Below, piece by piece: positions 7,657 through 15,814 of a stretch of DNA of 52,622 nucleotides (its first letter is position 1; each line of letters begins with the position of its first letter). Source of the DNA: Desulfotignum sp. (lineage in GTDB: Bacteria > Desulfobacterota > Desulfobacteria > Desulfobacterales > Desulfobacteraceae); contig JAIPDL010000019.1 in NCBI GenBank assembly GCA_021737695.1, positions 1-52,622 on the forward strand, given 5' to 3'. The position numbers and the translations under genes were made by a program. The notes beneath the pieces are model-generated. The model saw only the letters and a program-made list of their open reading frames with translations. It was not told where the DNA came from and searched no databases.

Positions 7657-8541
7657 ATGTCACAAGCAAATGTGAATGGGGTCCAAATTGAGTATGAGAC
7701 TTTTGGAGATAAATCTTCACCATCTGTATTATTAATTATGGGTTTGGCCGGTCAACTGATCCATTGGCAAAAAGAATTTTGTATGAAACTTTCAGACCAC
7801 GGGTATCATGTTATCAGATATGATAACAGGGACTCAGGGTTATCAACAAAATTCAGCGAGGTTCGTTTGACAGAAGCCATGGAAAAAATCGGTGCTCTTT
7901 TTATGGGAGAGAAAGTTCCGGTTCCTTATAGTATTGAGGATATGGCGAATGATGCAGCCGGACTTCTTGATTTATTGGATATTAAGCAAGCCCATATATG
8001 CGGTATGTCCATGGGAGGGTTTATTGCTCAAACTTTCGCAATAAATAATCCTAATCGTATCTTAAGTCTAACCTCCATATACAGCAGTTCCGGGAACAGG
8101 AAAGAATTTCAACCAACAAAAGAAGTAATGGAATTCATGCTGACACCAATACCCGAAGAACGTGACGCTTACATTGAATATACCATGAAATATTTTAAAT
8201 TAATTTCTGGAGCAGGCCTTCCATTCGGCGAAGATTTTCATCGAAACTTGGCAGCCCAGTCATATGACAGATCTTTTTGTCCAGAGGGTGTGGCAAGACA
8301 ATCCCTTGCTATTATGACTCAAAAAGATAGAGCTTCAGATCTTGAAAATTTAGCAATCCCTGCACTTGTTATACATGGGGATGATGATCCAGTGGTTCCA
8401 TTGGCGGCCGGGAAAGCCACCGCCGAAGCAATACCCAATTCAGAATTGAAAATAATCAAGGGAATGGGACATGCAATACCAAACTTACAGGCTTATTGGT
8501 CAGATATCTTGGATGCAATGATAAATCACATGGGCAGGTGA
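7657..8541 (+). CDS. Alpha/beta hydrolase (RdmC/aclacinomycin methylesterase-like)
   Basis: 294 residues, no signal peptide. The alpha/beta hydrolase fold is shown by the oxyanion-side LLIMGLAG (25-32), the nucleophile elbow GMSMGG with Ser118, an acidic residue at about Asp244 in HGDDDPVV, and a C-terminal catalytic His272 in GMGHAIP. The overall pattern (NRDSGLS near 57-63, SIEDMANDAAGLLD) matches small-molecule esterases and hydrolases of the RdmC group; the substrate is unknown. A clear AAGGAG ribosome-binding site precedes the ATG. The gene is much AT-richer than its neighbours and lies just after tRNA-Asn, which suggests lateral acquisition. A TATAAT (7603-7608) upstream may be its -10 box. 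Confidence 0.85.
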   Translation: MSQANVNGVQIEYETFGDKSSPSVLLIMGLAGQLIHWQKEFCMKLSDHGYHVIRYDNRDSGLSTKFSEVRLTEAMEKIGALFMGEKVPVPYSIEDMANDAAGLLDLLDIKQAHICGMSMGGFIAQTFAINNPNRILSLTSIYSSSGNRKEFQPTKEVMEFMLTPIPEERDAYIEYTMKYFKLISGAGLPFGEDFHRNLAAQSYDRSFCPEGVARQSLAIMTQKDRASDLENLAIPALVIHGDDDPVVPLAAGKATAEAIPNSELKIIKGMGHAIPNLQAYWSDILDAMINHMGR

Positions 8542-8565
8542 AGGACATGATCAAAAGGGTGATTC

Positions 8566-8780
8566 ATGGCTGATGAAGCTGTCCTGCATATCTATGGTGC
8601 CGATGCCTGGGGATGGTGTGGATGGTTTGCAATTCATACCTGGATCGCCGCCAAAAGAACCGGTGAAAATGAATATACAGTATATGATGTGACTGGCTGG
8701 CGTGGTTATCATGGCCAGTCTGTTCTCCGGATTGCCACAGATATACCTGACCGATACTGGTATGGTGCAGAGCCCCTTTT
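8566..8780 (+). pseudogene. Truncated DUF3750 gene remnant
   Basis: From the ATG at 8566 about 72 codons resemble DUF3750 proteins: a GWCGWFAIHTWIAAK core, then YTVYDVTGWRG and PDRYWYGAEPLL. The match stops at about 8780. From there the frame runs antisense through the 3' end of the convergent kinase gene (stop at 8779-8781) and yields unrelated arginine-rich sequence. The conserved C-terminal part of the family is missing, so this is most likely a gene cut by a rearrangement whose breakpoint is the kinase 3' end. The family's function is unknown. Confidence 0.6.
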
Positions 8781-9966
8781 AAGAACCCGCATTCCACAAT
8801 GCCTTCTTTTTCCGCGCCGGCGGTTCTTTCAGCAGCGGCAACAACACCTCAGCCATGGTTCCCTTCCCCGGCGTACTTTTGATTTTGATGAAACCGCCAT
8901 GCTCTTTGACGATGCCATGAACCACGGCCAGTCCCATGCCGAGCCCTTCATTTAATCCCTTTGTGGTAAAATAAGGATCGAAAAGGCGATGCATGATGGC
9001 CGGTTCAATGCCTTTTCCGGTGTCTTTGACCACCAGTCTGGCATAGTTTCCTGAATCCGGTCCGTCAAGACGGCTGGATGACGGTTGATTCAGTTCAATG
9101 GCTTCAAGGCTCACGGTCAACACCCCGGTCTGGTCGGACATGGCATGAACCGCATTGGTGAACAGATTCATCACCACCTGGTTGATCCCGACAGGATCCC
9201 CAGAGATCATTTCTGAGGAACAGCGGATGTCCTGACACATCTCAATCGAGCCGGGCAGGTCTTTTTGAATGAGATCCAGGACGTCTTTAATGGTTGGGCC
9301 GATGGCTATCGGTGTCCTGGATGCCCGCATTTTCTGGGCCACATTCAACAATTTTTGGACAACGTCTCTGGCGCGTAAAGCCGCGGCCCCAGCTTCTTCT
9401 AGATACACTTTGACCGGGTTTGACTCCGGAATCATATCGGCTGACAGTTCGATGTTTCCGGTAATCACAGTCAGGATATTGTTGAATTCATGGGCGATGC
9501 CGCCGGACAAGGAGCCCAGGGATTCCAGTTTGACCTGCCGGGTTGCCAGTTCCTGCCACTTTTTTCTTTCTATGGCGAACTTGATGGTCTTTATGAGCAT
9601 CAGCGGCTCATACTGCCCCTTGACAATATAGTCCTGGGCCCCTTTCTCGATGGCTGAAATCGACGTTTCAAAGTCATTCAGGCCGGTAATAACCACAACG
9701 GCCGTGTGGTTATGAACCCGGAGAAATTGTGCCAGTGTGTCAATGCCCGTGCTTTCAGGAAGACCTAAATCCAAAAGAACCACATCGAAGAATGAGGATT
9801 TCAGGACCTCAAACGCATGGGTCAGATTGTCACTGTGAACCAGTTCATAGGCAAACCCGGGGGCCTGAACCAGGGTTTCCTCCAGAATAAAAACCTCTGC
9901 AGGATCATCGTCAATGTAAAGTATCCGTAATTTTTTCTTTTCCATGGCCTTTTTTAAGTCACTCAT
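8779..9966 (-). CDS. Receiver-histidine kinase (REC-HisKA-HATPase)
   Basis: 395 residues, soluble. An N-terminal receiver (about 13-130) has the acidic pocket YIDDD and phospho-acceptor Asp66 in LLDLGLP. The kinase core follows: H-box SGGIAHEFNNIL with His159, N-box NLFTNAVHAM, G1 DTGKGIE, F-box FDPYFTTK, G2 GLGMGLAV. It has no sensor or membrane segment, so it probably takes its signal by phosphotransfer to its own receiver from the membrane kinase two genes upstream. The last residues (ALWNAGS) run up to the junction with the DUF3750 remnant and may not be native. An alternative start is an internal ATG about 7 codons in, which has AAGG before it. Confidence 0.9.
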   Translation of the reverse strand: MSDLKKAMEKKKLRILYIDDDPAEVFILEETLVQAPGFAYELVHSDNLTHAFEVLKSSFFDVVLLDLGLPESTGIDTLAQFLRVHNHTAVVVITGLNDFETSISAIEKGAQDYIVKGQYEPLMLIKTIKFAIERKKWQELATRQVKLESLGSLSGGIAHEFNNILTVITGNIELSADMIPESNPVKVYLEEAGAAALRARDVVQKLLNVAQKMRASRTPIAIGPTIKDVLDLIQKDLPGSIEMCQDIRCSSEMISGDPVGINQVVMNLFTNAVHAMSDQTGVLTVSLEAIELNQPSSSRLDGPDSGNYARLVVKDTGKGIEPAIMHRLFDPYFTTKGLNEGLGMGLAVVHGIVKEHGGFIKIKSTPGKGTMAEVLLPLLKEPPARKKKALWNAGS

Positions 9967-10013
9967 TTAAGTGGGTTGTCGGTTCGGGGCATGGTATTAA
10001 CCCGGCAGGGACG

Positions 10014-10451
10014 CTATCGTGTGGGTAATTTAACAATCGTGAACCAGAAATTTTCGATGGCAGCCACCACTTTTTGAAATTCACCCAAATCAACGGGTTT
10101 CTTGATATAACAGCTGGCCCCGGTGGCATAGCTTTTTGCGACATCGATGCTGGAATCGGACGTGGTCAGGATCACAACGGGAATGTGCCTGAGTGCCGTA
10201 TCCTGCTTGATTTCTTCCAGGGTTTCTCTGCCGTCTTTTCTGGGCATATTGAGGTCAAGCAGAATCAGGTCAGGGGTTGGGACGTGTGCGTATTCTCCCT
10301 GTTTTCTCAAGAATTCCAGGGCATACACCCCGTCTTGAACCGTATACAGATCCAGTTTGACCTTTGATTCTGCCAAAAGTTCCTCTGTGAGTTCCGTGTC
10401 AGCCGGATCATCATCCACCAGCAGAATCTTGATTCGTTCAATTGTTTCCAT
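10014..10451 (-). CDS. CheY-like single-domain response regulator (Rcp1 type)
   Basis: 145 residues consisting only of a receiver domain: acidic pair VDDDPAD near the N-terminus, phospho-acceptor in LLDLNMPRKDG, switch threonine in ILTTSD, and the KKPVD lysine. The DLNMPRKDGRE form and the insertion before it are typical of Rcp1-like regulators paired with phytochrome-type kinases. The ATG at 10449-10451 is preferred because GTGGAG before it is the ribosome-binding site; the in-frame GTG at 10463 is part of that site. It lies 14 bases after the membrane kinase and 47 bases before the REC-kinase, so it probably shuttles phosphate between them. Confidence 0.9.
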   Translation of the reverse strand: METIERIKILLVDDDPADTELTEELLAESKVKLDLYTVQDGVYALEFLRKQGEYAHVPTPDLILLDLNMPRKDGRETLEEIKQDTALRHIPVVILTTSDSSIDVAKSYATGASCYIKKPVDLGEFQKVVAAIENFWFTIVKLPTR

Positions 10452-10465
10452 CGGTTTCTCCACTT

Positions 10466-12001
10466 TTAAATTAATGGGGACTGCTCCAGTTCCATTGCCT
10501 TTTCAATCGTTGGTATTGTAAAAAAGAACTCTGTGCCGTTTCCCGGTTCAGAGGTCAATGAGATTTCTCCGCCGTGTCTTTTCAGGATCTGCTGGCATAT
10601 GGCCAGGCCGATGCCGGTGCCCTCATAGGCCTCTTTTGAATGCAGTCGCTGAAATATCACAAATATTCGGTCTTTGTATGCCTCGTCAATGCCGATCCCA
10701 TTGTCTTTTACCTTGAAGACCCAGTTGGCACCGGCCTTTTCGGCACGGATGGTTATTTCAGGGTCCACCCCTTTGTTTCTGAATTTAATCGCATTTCCCA
10801 CCAGATTCTGAAAAAGCTGTCTGATCTGAGACTCATCCCCATAGATATCCGGAAGGTCTTCGACAACGACCCTGCCATTGGTTTCCTTTAGTTGTGACGC
10901 GAACAGATCTTTGATGTCCTGAACAATTTCTGCTGTGTGTATTTTTTTAAACTCATCACCCCGGGTATTGATCCTTGAAAATTGAAGCAGGTCTGATATC
11001 AGCTGCTGCATTCGCAATGTGCCGTCTTTGATATAAAAAATATATTTCTGGCCTTTTTCATCCACCAGGTCATGATAGCGCCTTTCAAACAGCTGGGTGA
11101 AGCTGTTCACTTTTCTGAGGGGTTCCTGGAGATCATGAGACGCGACATAGGCAAACCGTTCCAGCTGTTCATTGGAATCTTTGAGTTCGGTGTTTTTTTG
11201 CTCAAACAAAAGGATGGCAGCACTTCTTTCTTTCATGGATCTGAAAAATTCCACCAGCAGATAGATGAGCAGGGATATATGTGCAAAAAGCCGTAACACA
11301 TGCCAGAACCACCAGTGATCTGTCCAGGCATGGGAGTAGTGAAATGTCAGCCCTGCCAGTGCGGAAAGCGTTGCCACAAAAATCAGAACGGTGATCCCGG
11401 GTATCCGGTGTCTGTAGTAGTCAGCCGTCAGTTTGACAGCGGTAATGAAAAACAGGATGCCGGCGGCAACATTGATAATATCCGCCGTCTTTGTAAACGC
11501 GCCGCCATCCCCGATCATCCGGGGAAGAGAATCTCTGAAAAGGATCGTGGAACCAGCGGCAGACACAAAGAAAACTGCTGTGAGAAAAAACACAAGGGCT
11601 TTTTTCCTGAGAATGCTTTCTCCGCCAGGAAAAATGGAAAAAAAGAAAAACAATCCCCCGCACCACAGCGCCAGGCTGTGGGTGAGGACAAATCCGTCTC
11701 CGGGCGAAACAATGGCGTGAAACATGTCCCATATGCCCATGGCCAGAAAGCCCAGAGAGATAAACACATAGGACGGGTTTATTTTTTCGGTGAAAATTTC
11801 AAGCGACAGAAAGGCCATTAGTATGGCTGATACAGCCCCAATGGTCTCGATGGTTGAATGCAGCGGGTAGTTGATGACAACCGAATGCTCCCAGAAGAAA
11901 TGGGGATCGATCAGTGTGATAATCGTCAATATTAGCAGCAATGCAAGACTTGAAAAAATACCGATGATCAGATATGGCTGGTACGTGTTCTTCTGGATCA
12001 T
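10466..12001 (-). CDS. Membrane histidine kinase with MASE3-like sensor
   Basis: 511 residues. Seven or so membrane spans (about 10-255) form an integral sensor resembling MASE3, with WDMFHAI near 91-97 and a conserved-looking FHYSHAWTDHWWF. A short coiled coil (258-285) leads to a phytochrome-type HisKA box FAYVASHDLQEPLRKV with His289. The HATPase domain (about 385-495) has NLVGNAIKF, DNGIGID and GTGIGLA. The ligand or stimulus is not known for this sensor type. It is the first gene of a kinase/Rcp1/REC-kinase cassette and diverges from selD. Confidence 0.88.
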   Translation of the reverse strand: MIQKNTYQPYLIIGIFSSLALLLILTIITLIDPHFFWEHSVVINYPLHSTIETIGAVSAILMAFLSLEIFTEKINPSYVFISLGFLAMGIWDMFHAIVSPGDGFVLTHSLALWCGGLFFFFSIFPGGESILRKKALVFFLTAVFFVSAAGSTILFRDSLPRMIGDGGAFTKTADIINVAAGILFFITAVKLTADYYRHRIPGITVLIFVATLSALAGLTFHYSHAWTDHWWFWHVLRLFAHISLLIYLLVEFFRSMKERSAAILLFEQKNTELKDSNEQLERFAYVASHDLQEPLRKVNSFTQLFERRYHDLVDEKGQKYIFYIKDGTLRMQQLISDLLQFSRINTRGDEFKKIHTAEIVQDIKDLFASQLKETNGRVVVEDLPDIYGDESQIRQLFQNLVGNAIKFRNKGVDPEITIRAEKAGANWVFKVKDNGIGIDEAYKDRIFVIFQRLHSKEAYEGTGIGLAICQQILKRHGGEISLTSEPGNGTEFFFTIPTIEKAMELEQSPLI

Positions 12002-12112
12002 TCCAGACGTTGATAAGGCTTTTCGAACAGCTTTTTCTTTTCCAAGGCCACGTGCCGCAGTGAATATTGATTTTATCTATGCATTTATATGCCGGCCACA
12101 GAAATTATGAAT

Positions 12113-12141
12113 TTGATTTGAGAACAGGAATAAGAAATAAT
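12113..12141 (+). promoter_or_regulatory. Possible sigma-70 promoter for selD
   Basis: TTGATT (12113-12118), 17 bases, AATAAT (12136-12141), about 60 bases before the selD ATG. The match is moderate. Confidence 0.3.
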
Positions 12142-12202
12142 AACCGTTTTGAACGGATTGACCGTGAATCGATCCGGTGGATTCAATTTTATGGGAGACG
12201 TG

Positions 12203-13267
12203 ATGAATCAGGCATTGAACAAGAAAATAGAATCGATCCGGCTGACCCAGTGTGTCAAAGGGGCCGGGTGAGCGGCCAAACTTCCGCCGGGGGACCTGGC
12301 GGCGGCGTTGGAAGGATTGACGGTTCCGACCAATGAGCATGTTCTGGTGGGAATGGGGACGGCCGATGATGCCGGGGTCTACCAGGTCAGTGATGACCTG
12401 GCGTTGATCCAGACCGTGGATTTTTTTACCCCCATTGTGGATGATCCCTATGATTTCGGCCGGATTGCCGCAGCCAATGCCCTGTCTGATGTCTATGCCA
12501 TGGGCGGCATCCCCAAAACCGCCATGAATCTGGTGGCGTTTCCTTTGGGTTCCATGGACATGGCGGTGTTGAGAAAAATTCTGGCCGGGGGGATCCGGGT
12601 ACTGGAAGAATCCCGTGCCGTGCTCCTGGGGGGGCACAGTGTGGAGGATGATGAACTCAAGTATGGATTGTCTGTCACGGGATTTGTTCACCCGGACCGG
12701 ATTCTGGCCAACCAGGGGCTGAGACCCGGAGACCGGCTGGTTCTTACCAAGCCCCTGGGCACGGGTGTCATGAACACGGCCGTGAAAGCCGGTCTGACTT
12801 CCCCGGATCAGGTCAAGGAGATTACCGAGCTGATGGCCACTTTGAACCGGGATGCGGCAGATGTCATGACCCGGTTTCCCATTTCCGCGTGTACGGATGT
12901 CACGGGATTCGGTTTTCTGGGGCACCTGGCGGAAATGGTATCTGGCACGCCGGCGGCAGTGCGTATTGTCAGTGATCAGGTGCCCCTGATCGCCGGGGCA
13001 CTGGCGTTTGCTGAAATGGGCCTGGTGCCGGGAGGGGCATTCCGGAACCGTCAGTTCCGGAGTCCCATGGTATCCCTGGCCGACCATATCCGCCCAGCCC
13101 TGCGGGATCTTCTGTTCGATCCCCAGACTTCGGGGGGCCTGCTCATGGGGTGTCCGGAAAAACAGGCCCCTGACCTTGTGGCGGCCCTGCACGACCAGGG
13201 CGTATCCAGTGCGTGCGTGATTGGAGAGGTGTCGGACCGGGAACCTGGAAAAATAGAGGTGGTCTGA
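12203..13267 (+). CDS. selD: Selenide, water dikinase SelD, itself a selenoprotein
   Basis: 354 residues when the in-frame UGA at 12269-12271 is read as selenocysteine (Sec23). The surrounding peptide TQCVKGAGU-AAKLPPGD is the normal SelD catalytic loop, which has Cys or Sec at this position followed by the essential lysine. Stopping at the UGA would leave a useless 22-residue peptide, while everything after it is a typical SelD (VGMGTADDAGVYQV, DFFTPIVDDPYDFG, LVAFPLG, GHSVEDDELKYG). SelD makes selenophosphate from selenide and ATP for Sec-tRNA synthesis and tRNA selenouridine. GGGAG at 12193-12197 sets the ATG at 12203. yedF follows 59 bases later. Confidence 0.95.
12269..12302 (+). promoter_or_regulatory. 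Sec UGA codon with candidate bacterial SECIS hairpin
   Basis: The UGA at 12269-12271 is followed 12 bases later by a hairpin, CCGCC (12284-12288) pairing with GGCGG (12298-12302) around the 9-base loop GGGGGACCT. The distance from UGA and the G-rich loop fit a bacterial SECIS read by SelB. Folding was done by eye only. Confidence 0.55.
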
Positions 13268-13326
13268 CAATTCAAAACGGAAATGCCGGACATAAATTAA
13301 CCATTCATAAATGAGAGAATAAAAAG

Positions 13327-13959
13327 ATGACAACCGATATCGATGCCCGGGGACAGGCCTGTCCCCAGCCCGTTCTGATGACCAAACAGGTGGTGGATAC
13401 CGAGCGGCCTTCCCGGTTGACCGTGCAGGTGGACAATGAAGCCGCAGTTGAAAACGTATCCCGGTTTCTGGGAACAAAGGGATACGAGGCTACCACATCC
13501 GCCCAGGGTGACGTTTTCACTGTTTCCGGGGTGGACATGCAAAAATCAGGAAATCGAAATGATCCGCCGCAAATCGATTCAGGCGTGCCCGGGGTTTCAG
13601 AATCAGATGACAAAGAAATGGGTCAGAAAATCCTGGTGGTCATTGCTTCGGATCGCATGGGGTTTGGGGACGATGACCTGGGCCGGAAACTGATGATCAG
13701 TTTCATCAAGACCCTGGGGGAAATGGGAGATGATCTGTGGCGGATCGTGCTTGTCAATAACGGGGTCAAGCTCACCATTGAGGGATCTGCGGTGCTGGAA
13801 ACGCTTCAGGCATATGAAAAGCAGAAGATTTCCATCTGGGTCTGCGGCACCTGCCTGACCCATTTTGATCTGCTGAATGAAAAACAGGTGGGAGAAACCA
13901 CCAATATGCTGGATATTGTCACGGCCATGCAGCTGGCTGCCAAAGTGATCACGCTTTGA
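13327..13959 (+). CDS. yedF: Selenium-metabolism protein YedF (TusA-like/DsrE-like fusion)
   Basis: 210 residues in two parts. The N-terminal TusA/SirA-like domain (1-72) has the active-site Cys12 in ARGQACPQPV. A 25-residue linker leads to a DsrE-like domain (about 100-210) with Cys173 and Cys176 in VCGTCLTHF. This combination is the selenium-associated YedF family that is usually encoded beside selD and is thought to handle or deliver reduced selenium. Its place directly after a Sec-containing SelD supports this. There is no strong ribosome-binding site, so translation may depend on selD. Confidence 0.88.
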   Translation: MTTDIDARGQACPQPVLMTKQVVDTERPSRLTVQVDNEAAVENVSRFLGTKGYEATTSAQGDVFTVSGVDMQKSGNRNDPPQIDSGVPGVSESDDKEMGQKILVVIASDRMGFGDDDLGRKLMISFIKTLGEMGDDLWRIVLVNNGVKLTIEGSAVLETLQAYEKQKISIWVCGTCLTHFDLLNEKQVGETTNMLDIVTAMQLAAKVITL

Positions 13960-13984
13960 ATCGGAATAAAAACACCGATTTTTT
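13959..13984 (+). terminator. Probable terminator after yedF
   Basis: AATCGG (13959-13964) pairs with CCGATT (13975-13980) across a 10-base A-rich loop; T residues continue to 13984. The stem is short (6 bp), so this is a weak candidate. Confidence 0.4.
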
Positions 13985-13987
13985 ACT

Positions 13988-14016
13988 TTAACCGCTGCCT
14001 GAAGCTGTGCTATAGA
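13988..14016 (+). promoter_or_regulatory. Possible promoter for cfa
   Basis: TTAACC (13988-13993), 17 bases, TATAGA (14011-14016), placed about 35 bases before the cfa ATG and just after the yedF terminator candidate. The -35 box is poor. Confidence 0.3.
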
Positions 14017-14051
14017 ATGCTGAGTTCACTCTTTTCAAAGGAGGCGGTAAC

Positions 14052-15173
14052 ATGAACCATGCATCTTCTCAACGACTGGCTACCGATCTGTTCGCCGCAG
14101 CAGGTGTGGAAATCAACGGGACAAATCCCTGGGATATTCAGGTGAATCAGGATCTTTTCTTCAAGCGGCTGGTGGCCGGCGGCTCCAGAGCGCTGGGTGA
14201 AAGTTATATGGACGGGTGGTGGGAATGCCCCAGACTGGACCAGTTTTTTGATAAAATTCTGCAGGCCCGGCTGGATGAACAGGCCATAAAATCCATACGT
14301 GCTGTGTGGTGCCGTGTCAAGGCGATGTTGACGGCATCTCCAGGAAAATTCAGAGCGTTTGAAATCGGCCGGCGGCATTATGATATCGGCAATGAACTGT
14401 TTTTGCTGATGCTGGACAACTCCATGAATTATTCCTGCGGGTACTGGAAAAAAGCCGACACCCTGGCAGCGGCCCAGGAAGCCAAAATGGAGTTGATCTG
14501 TCGAAAGTTGCAGCTGGCACCCGGTATGCGGGTGTTGGACATCGGTTGCGGATGGGGAGGATTGTCTGCATATATGGCACAAAAATATCAGGTGAGTGTG
14601 AAGGGTGTCACCGTGTCAAAAGAGCAGGTGACCCTGGCCACGGAACGGTGTCAGGGACTGCCTGTGGAGATCCGGCTCATGGATTACCGGGATCTGAATG
14701 ACCCCTTTGACCGGGTCGTGTCTGTGGGAATGTTCGAGCATGTGGGCAGGGCCCACTACAAAACCTTCATGGCCGTGGTTCACCGGTGCCTGAAGGATCG
14801 GGGACTTTTTCTGCTGCACACCATTGCGGGTAACCGGTCCGTGCGCAGCAGCGACCCCTGGGTGTCCAAATACATTTTTCCCAATTCCATGGTGCCGTCC
14901 GGGCGCCAGATCACGGAGGCGGCGGAAAAATTTTTCATTCTGGAAGACTGGCACAGTTTCGGTCCTGATTATGATCCCACTTTGATGGCCTGGTATGACA
15001 ATTTTGTGGCCAACTGGGACAGGATCAAGCACCGGTATGACAACCGGTTTTTCCGCATGTGGACCTATTACCTGCTGGCCTGTGCCGGCACCTTCAGGGC
15101 CCGGAGCAATCAATTGTGGCAGATTGTGTTCTCAAAAGGCGGTGTCCGGCCGACATATACCAGTGTGCGATGA
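14052..15173 (+). CDS. cfa: Cyclopropane-fatty-acyl-phospholipid synthase
   Basis: 373 residues, close to the 382 of E. coli Cfa. The N-terminal domain (1-105) is followed by FEIGRRHYDIGNELFLLMLD, then SAM-binding VLDIGCGWGGLS (about 164-175), the SVGMFEHVG motif, and the C-terminal signature YYLLACAGTFRARSNQLWQ that contains the functionally important cysteine. It transfers a methylene group from S-adenosylmethionine to the double bond of membrane phospholipid acyl chains. Strong AAAGGAGG ribosome-binding site. It ends only 8 bases from the end of the convergent LuxR-type regulator. Confidence 0.95.
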   Translation: MNHASSQRLATDLFAAAGVEINGTNPWDIQVNQDLFFKRLVAGGSRALGESYMDGWWECPRLDQFFDKILQARLDEQAIKSIRAVWCRVKAMLTASPGKFRAFEIGRRHYDIGNELFLLMLDNSMNYSCGYWKKADTLAAAQEAKMELICRKLQLAPGMRVLDIGCGWGGLSAYMAQKYQVSVKGVTVSKEQVTLATERCQGLPVEIRLMDYRDLNDPFDRVVSVGMFEHVGRAHYKTFMAVVHRCLKDRGLFLLHTIAGNRSVRSSDPWVSKYIFPNSMVPSGRQITEAAEKFFILEDWHSFGPDYDPTLMAWYDNFVANWDRIKHRYDNRFFRMWTYYLLACAGTFRARSNQLWQIVFSKGGVRPTYTSVR

Positions 15174-15181
15174 TTCAACGG

Positions 15182-15814
15182 CTATGGCCCCGGAGGGATC
15201 AGCCCTTTGGCCAGGGCATATCGGGTCAGTCCGGCAACGGTCCGGATCCCCAGTCTGGATTTAAGATTTCGGCGGTGGATATCGATGGTTTTCACGCTCA
15301 ATTGCATGCTTTCTGCGGCTTCCCTGGAACTACGGCCTTCGGCGATATGCACCAGTACCTGTTTTTCCCGTGGGGTCAGTCGGCTCAGGCGATCCGGTGA
15401 ATCCCCCACCAGCAGGTGAGTGATTTCCGGACTCACATATATATGGCCGGCCAGGGCTGCTTTGATGGCAGTCAACAATTCTTTGAAAGAGCAGGATTTG
15501 AGTACATACCCGGATGCCCCGGCATCAAGCATGCCTGTGACATAAATTTTTTCCGTATGCATGGACAGGGCGATAATGCGGATTTTCGGATGGATTCCCA
15601 GAATTCTTCGGGTGGCTTCCATGCCGTTGAGATCGGGCATGCTGATGTCCATGAGGATAAGATCCGGGACGGATTTTTCAGCTAAAGAAACCGCCTGAGC
15701 CCCGTTGTCGGCCCGGGCGGTGACAGTGAATTCACCCGTCGCTTCCAGGGCCTGACTGATGCCGTGGTGGAATACCCGGTGGTCATCCACGATGATGATG
15801 GTTTTTTTATTCAT
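15182..15814 (-). CDS. NarL/FixJ-type response regulator
   Basis: 210 residues. A receiver domain (4-120) has the acidic VDDHRVF, phospho-acceptor Asp56 in LMDISMPDLNG, and KSCSF as the lysine loop. A LuxR-type HTH (about 145-205) has LTPREKQVL and the recognition helix VKTIDIHRRNLKSRLGI. Its ATG overlaps the stop of the upstream kinase by 8 bases, so the pair is translated together. It is expected to bind DNA when phosphorylated by that kinase; its targets are not visible here. Confidence 0.93.
   Translation of the reverse strand: MNKKTIIIVDDHRVFHHGISQALEATGEFTVTARADNGAQAVSLAEKSVPDLILMDISMPDLNGMEATRRILGIHPKIRIIALSMHTEKIYVTGMLDAGASGYVLKSCSFKELLTAIKAALAGHIYVSPEITHLLVGDSPDRLSRLTPREKQVLVHIAEGRSSREAAESMQLSVKTIDIHRRNLKSRLGIRTVAGLTRYALAKGLIPPGP

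Noticed and set aside
7459..8780. Genomic island with attachment repeats at tRNA-Asn
   Set aside because: No second copy of the tRNA 3' end and no integrase were found in the window, so only a possible small insertion is suggested.
12269..12271. Premature stop in selD suggesting a pseudogene
   Set aside because: The UGA lies exactly at the catalytic Cys/Sec position of SelD and the frame is otherwise perfect, so Sec insertion explains it.
12077..13477. Long open frame (466 codons) on the minus strand opposite selD and yedF
   Set aside because: It is antisense to two clearly real genes, its peptide is low in recognisable motifs and rich in Arg, His and Gly as expected of a shadow frame in GC-rich DNA, and it has no ribosome-binding site.
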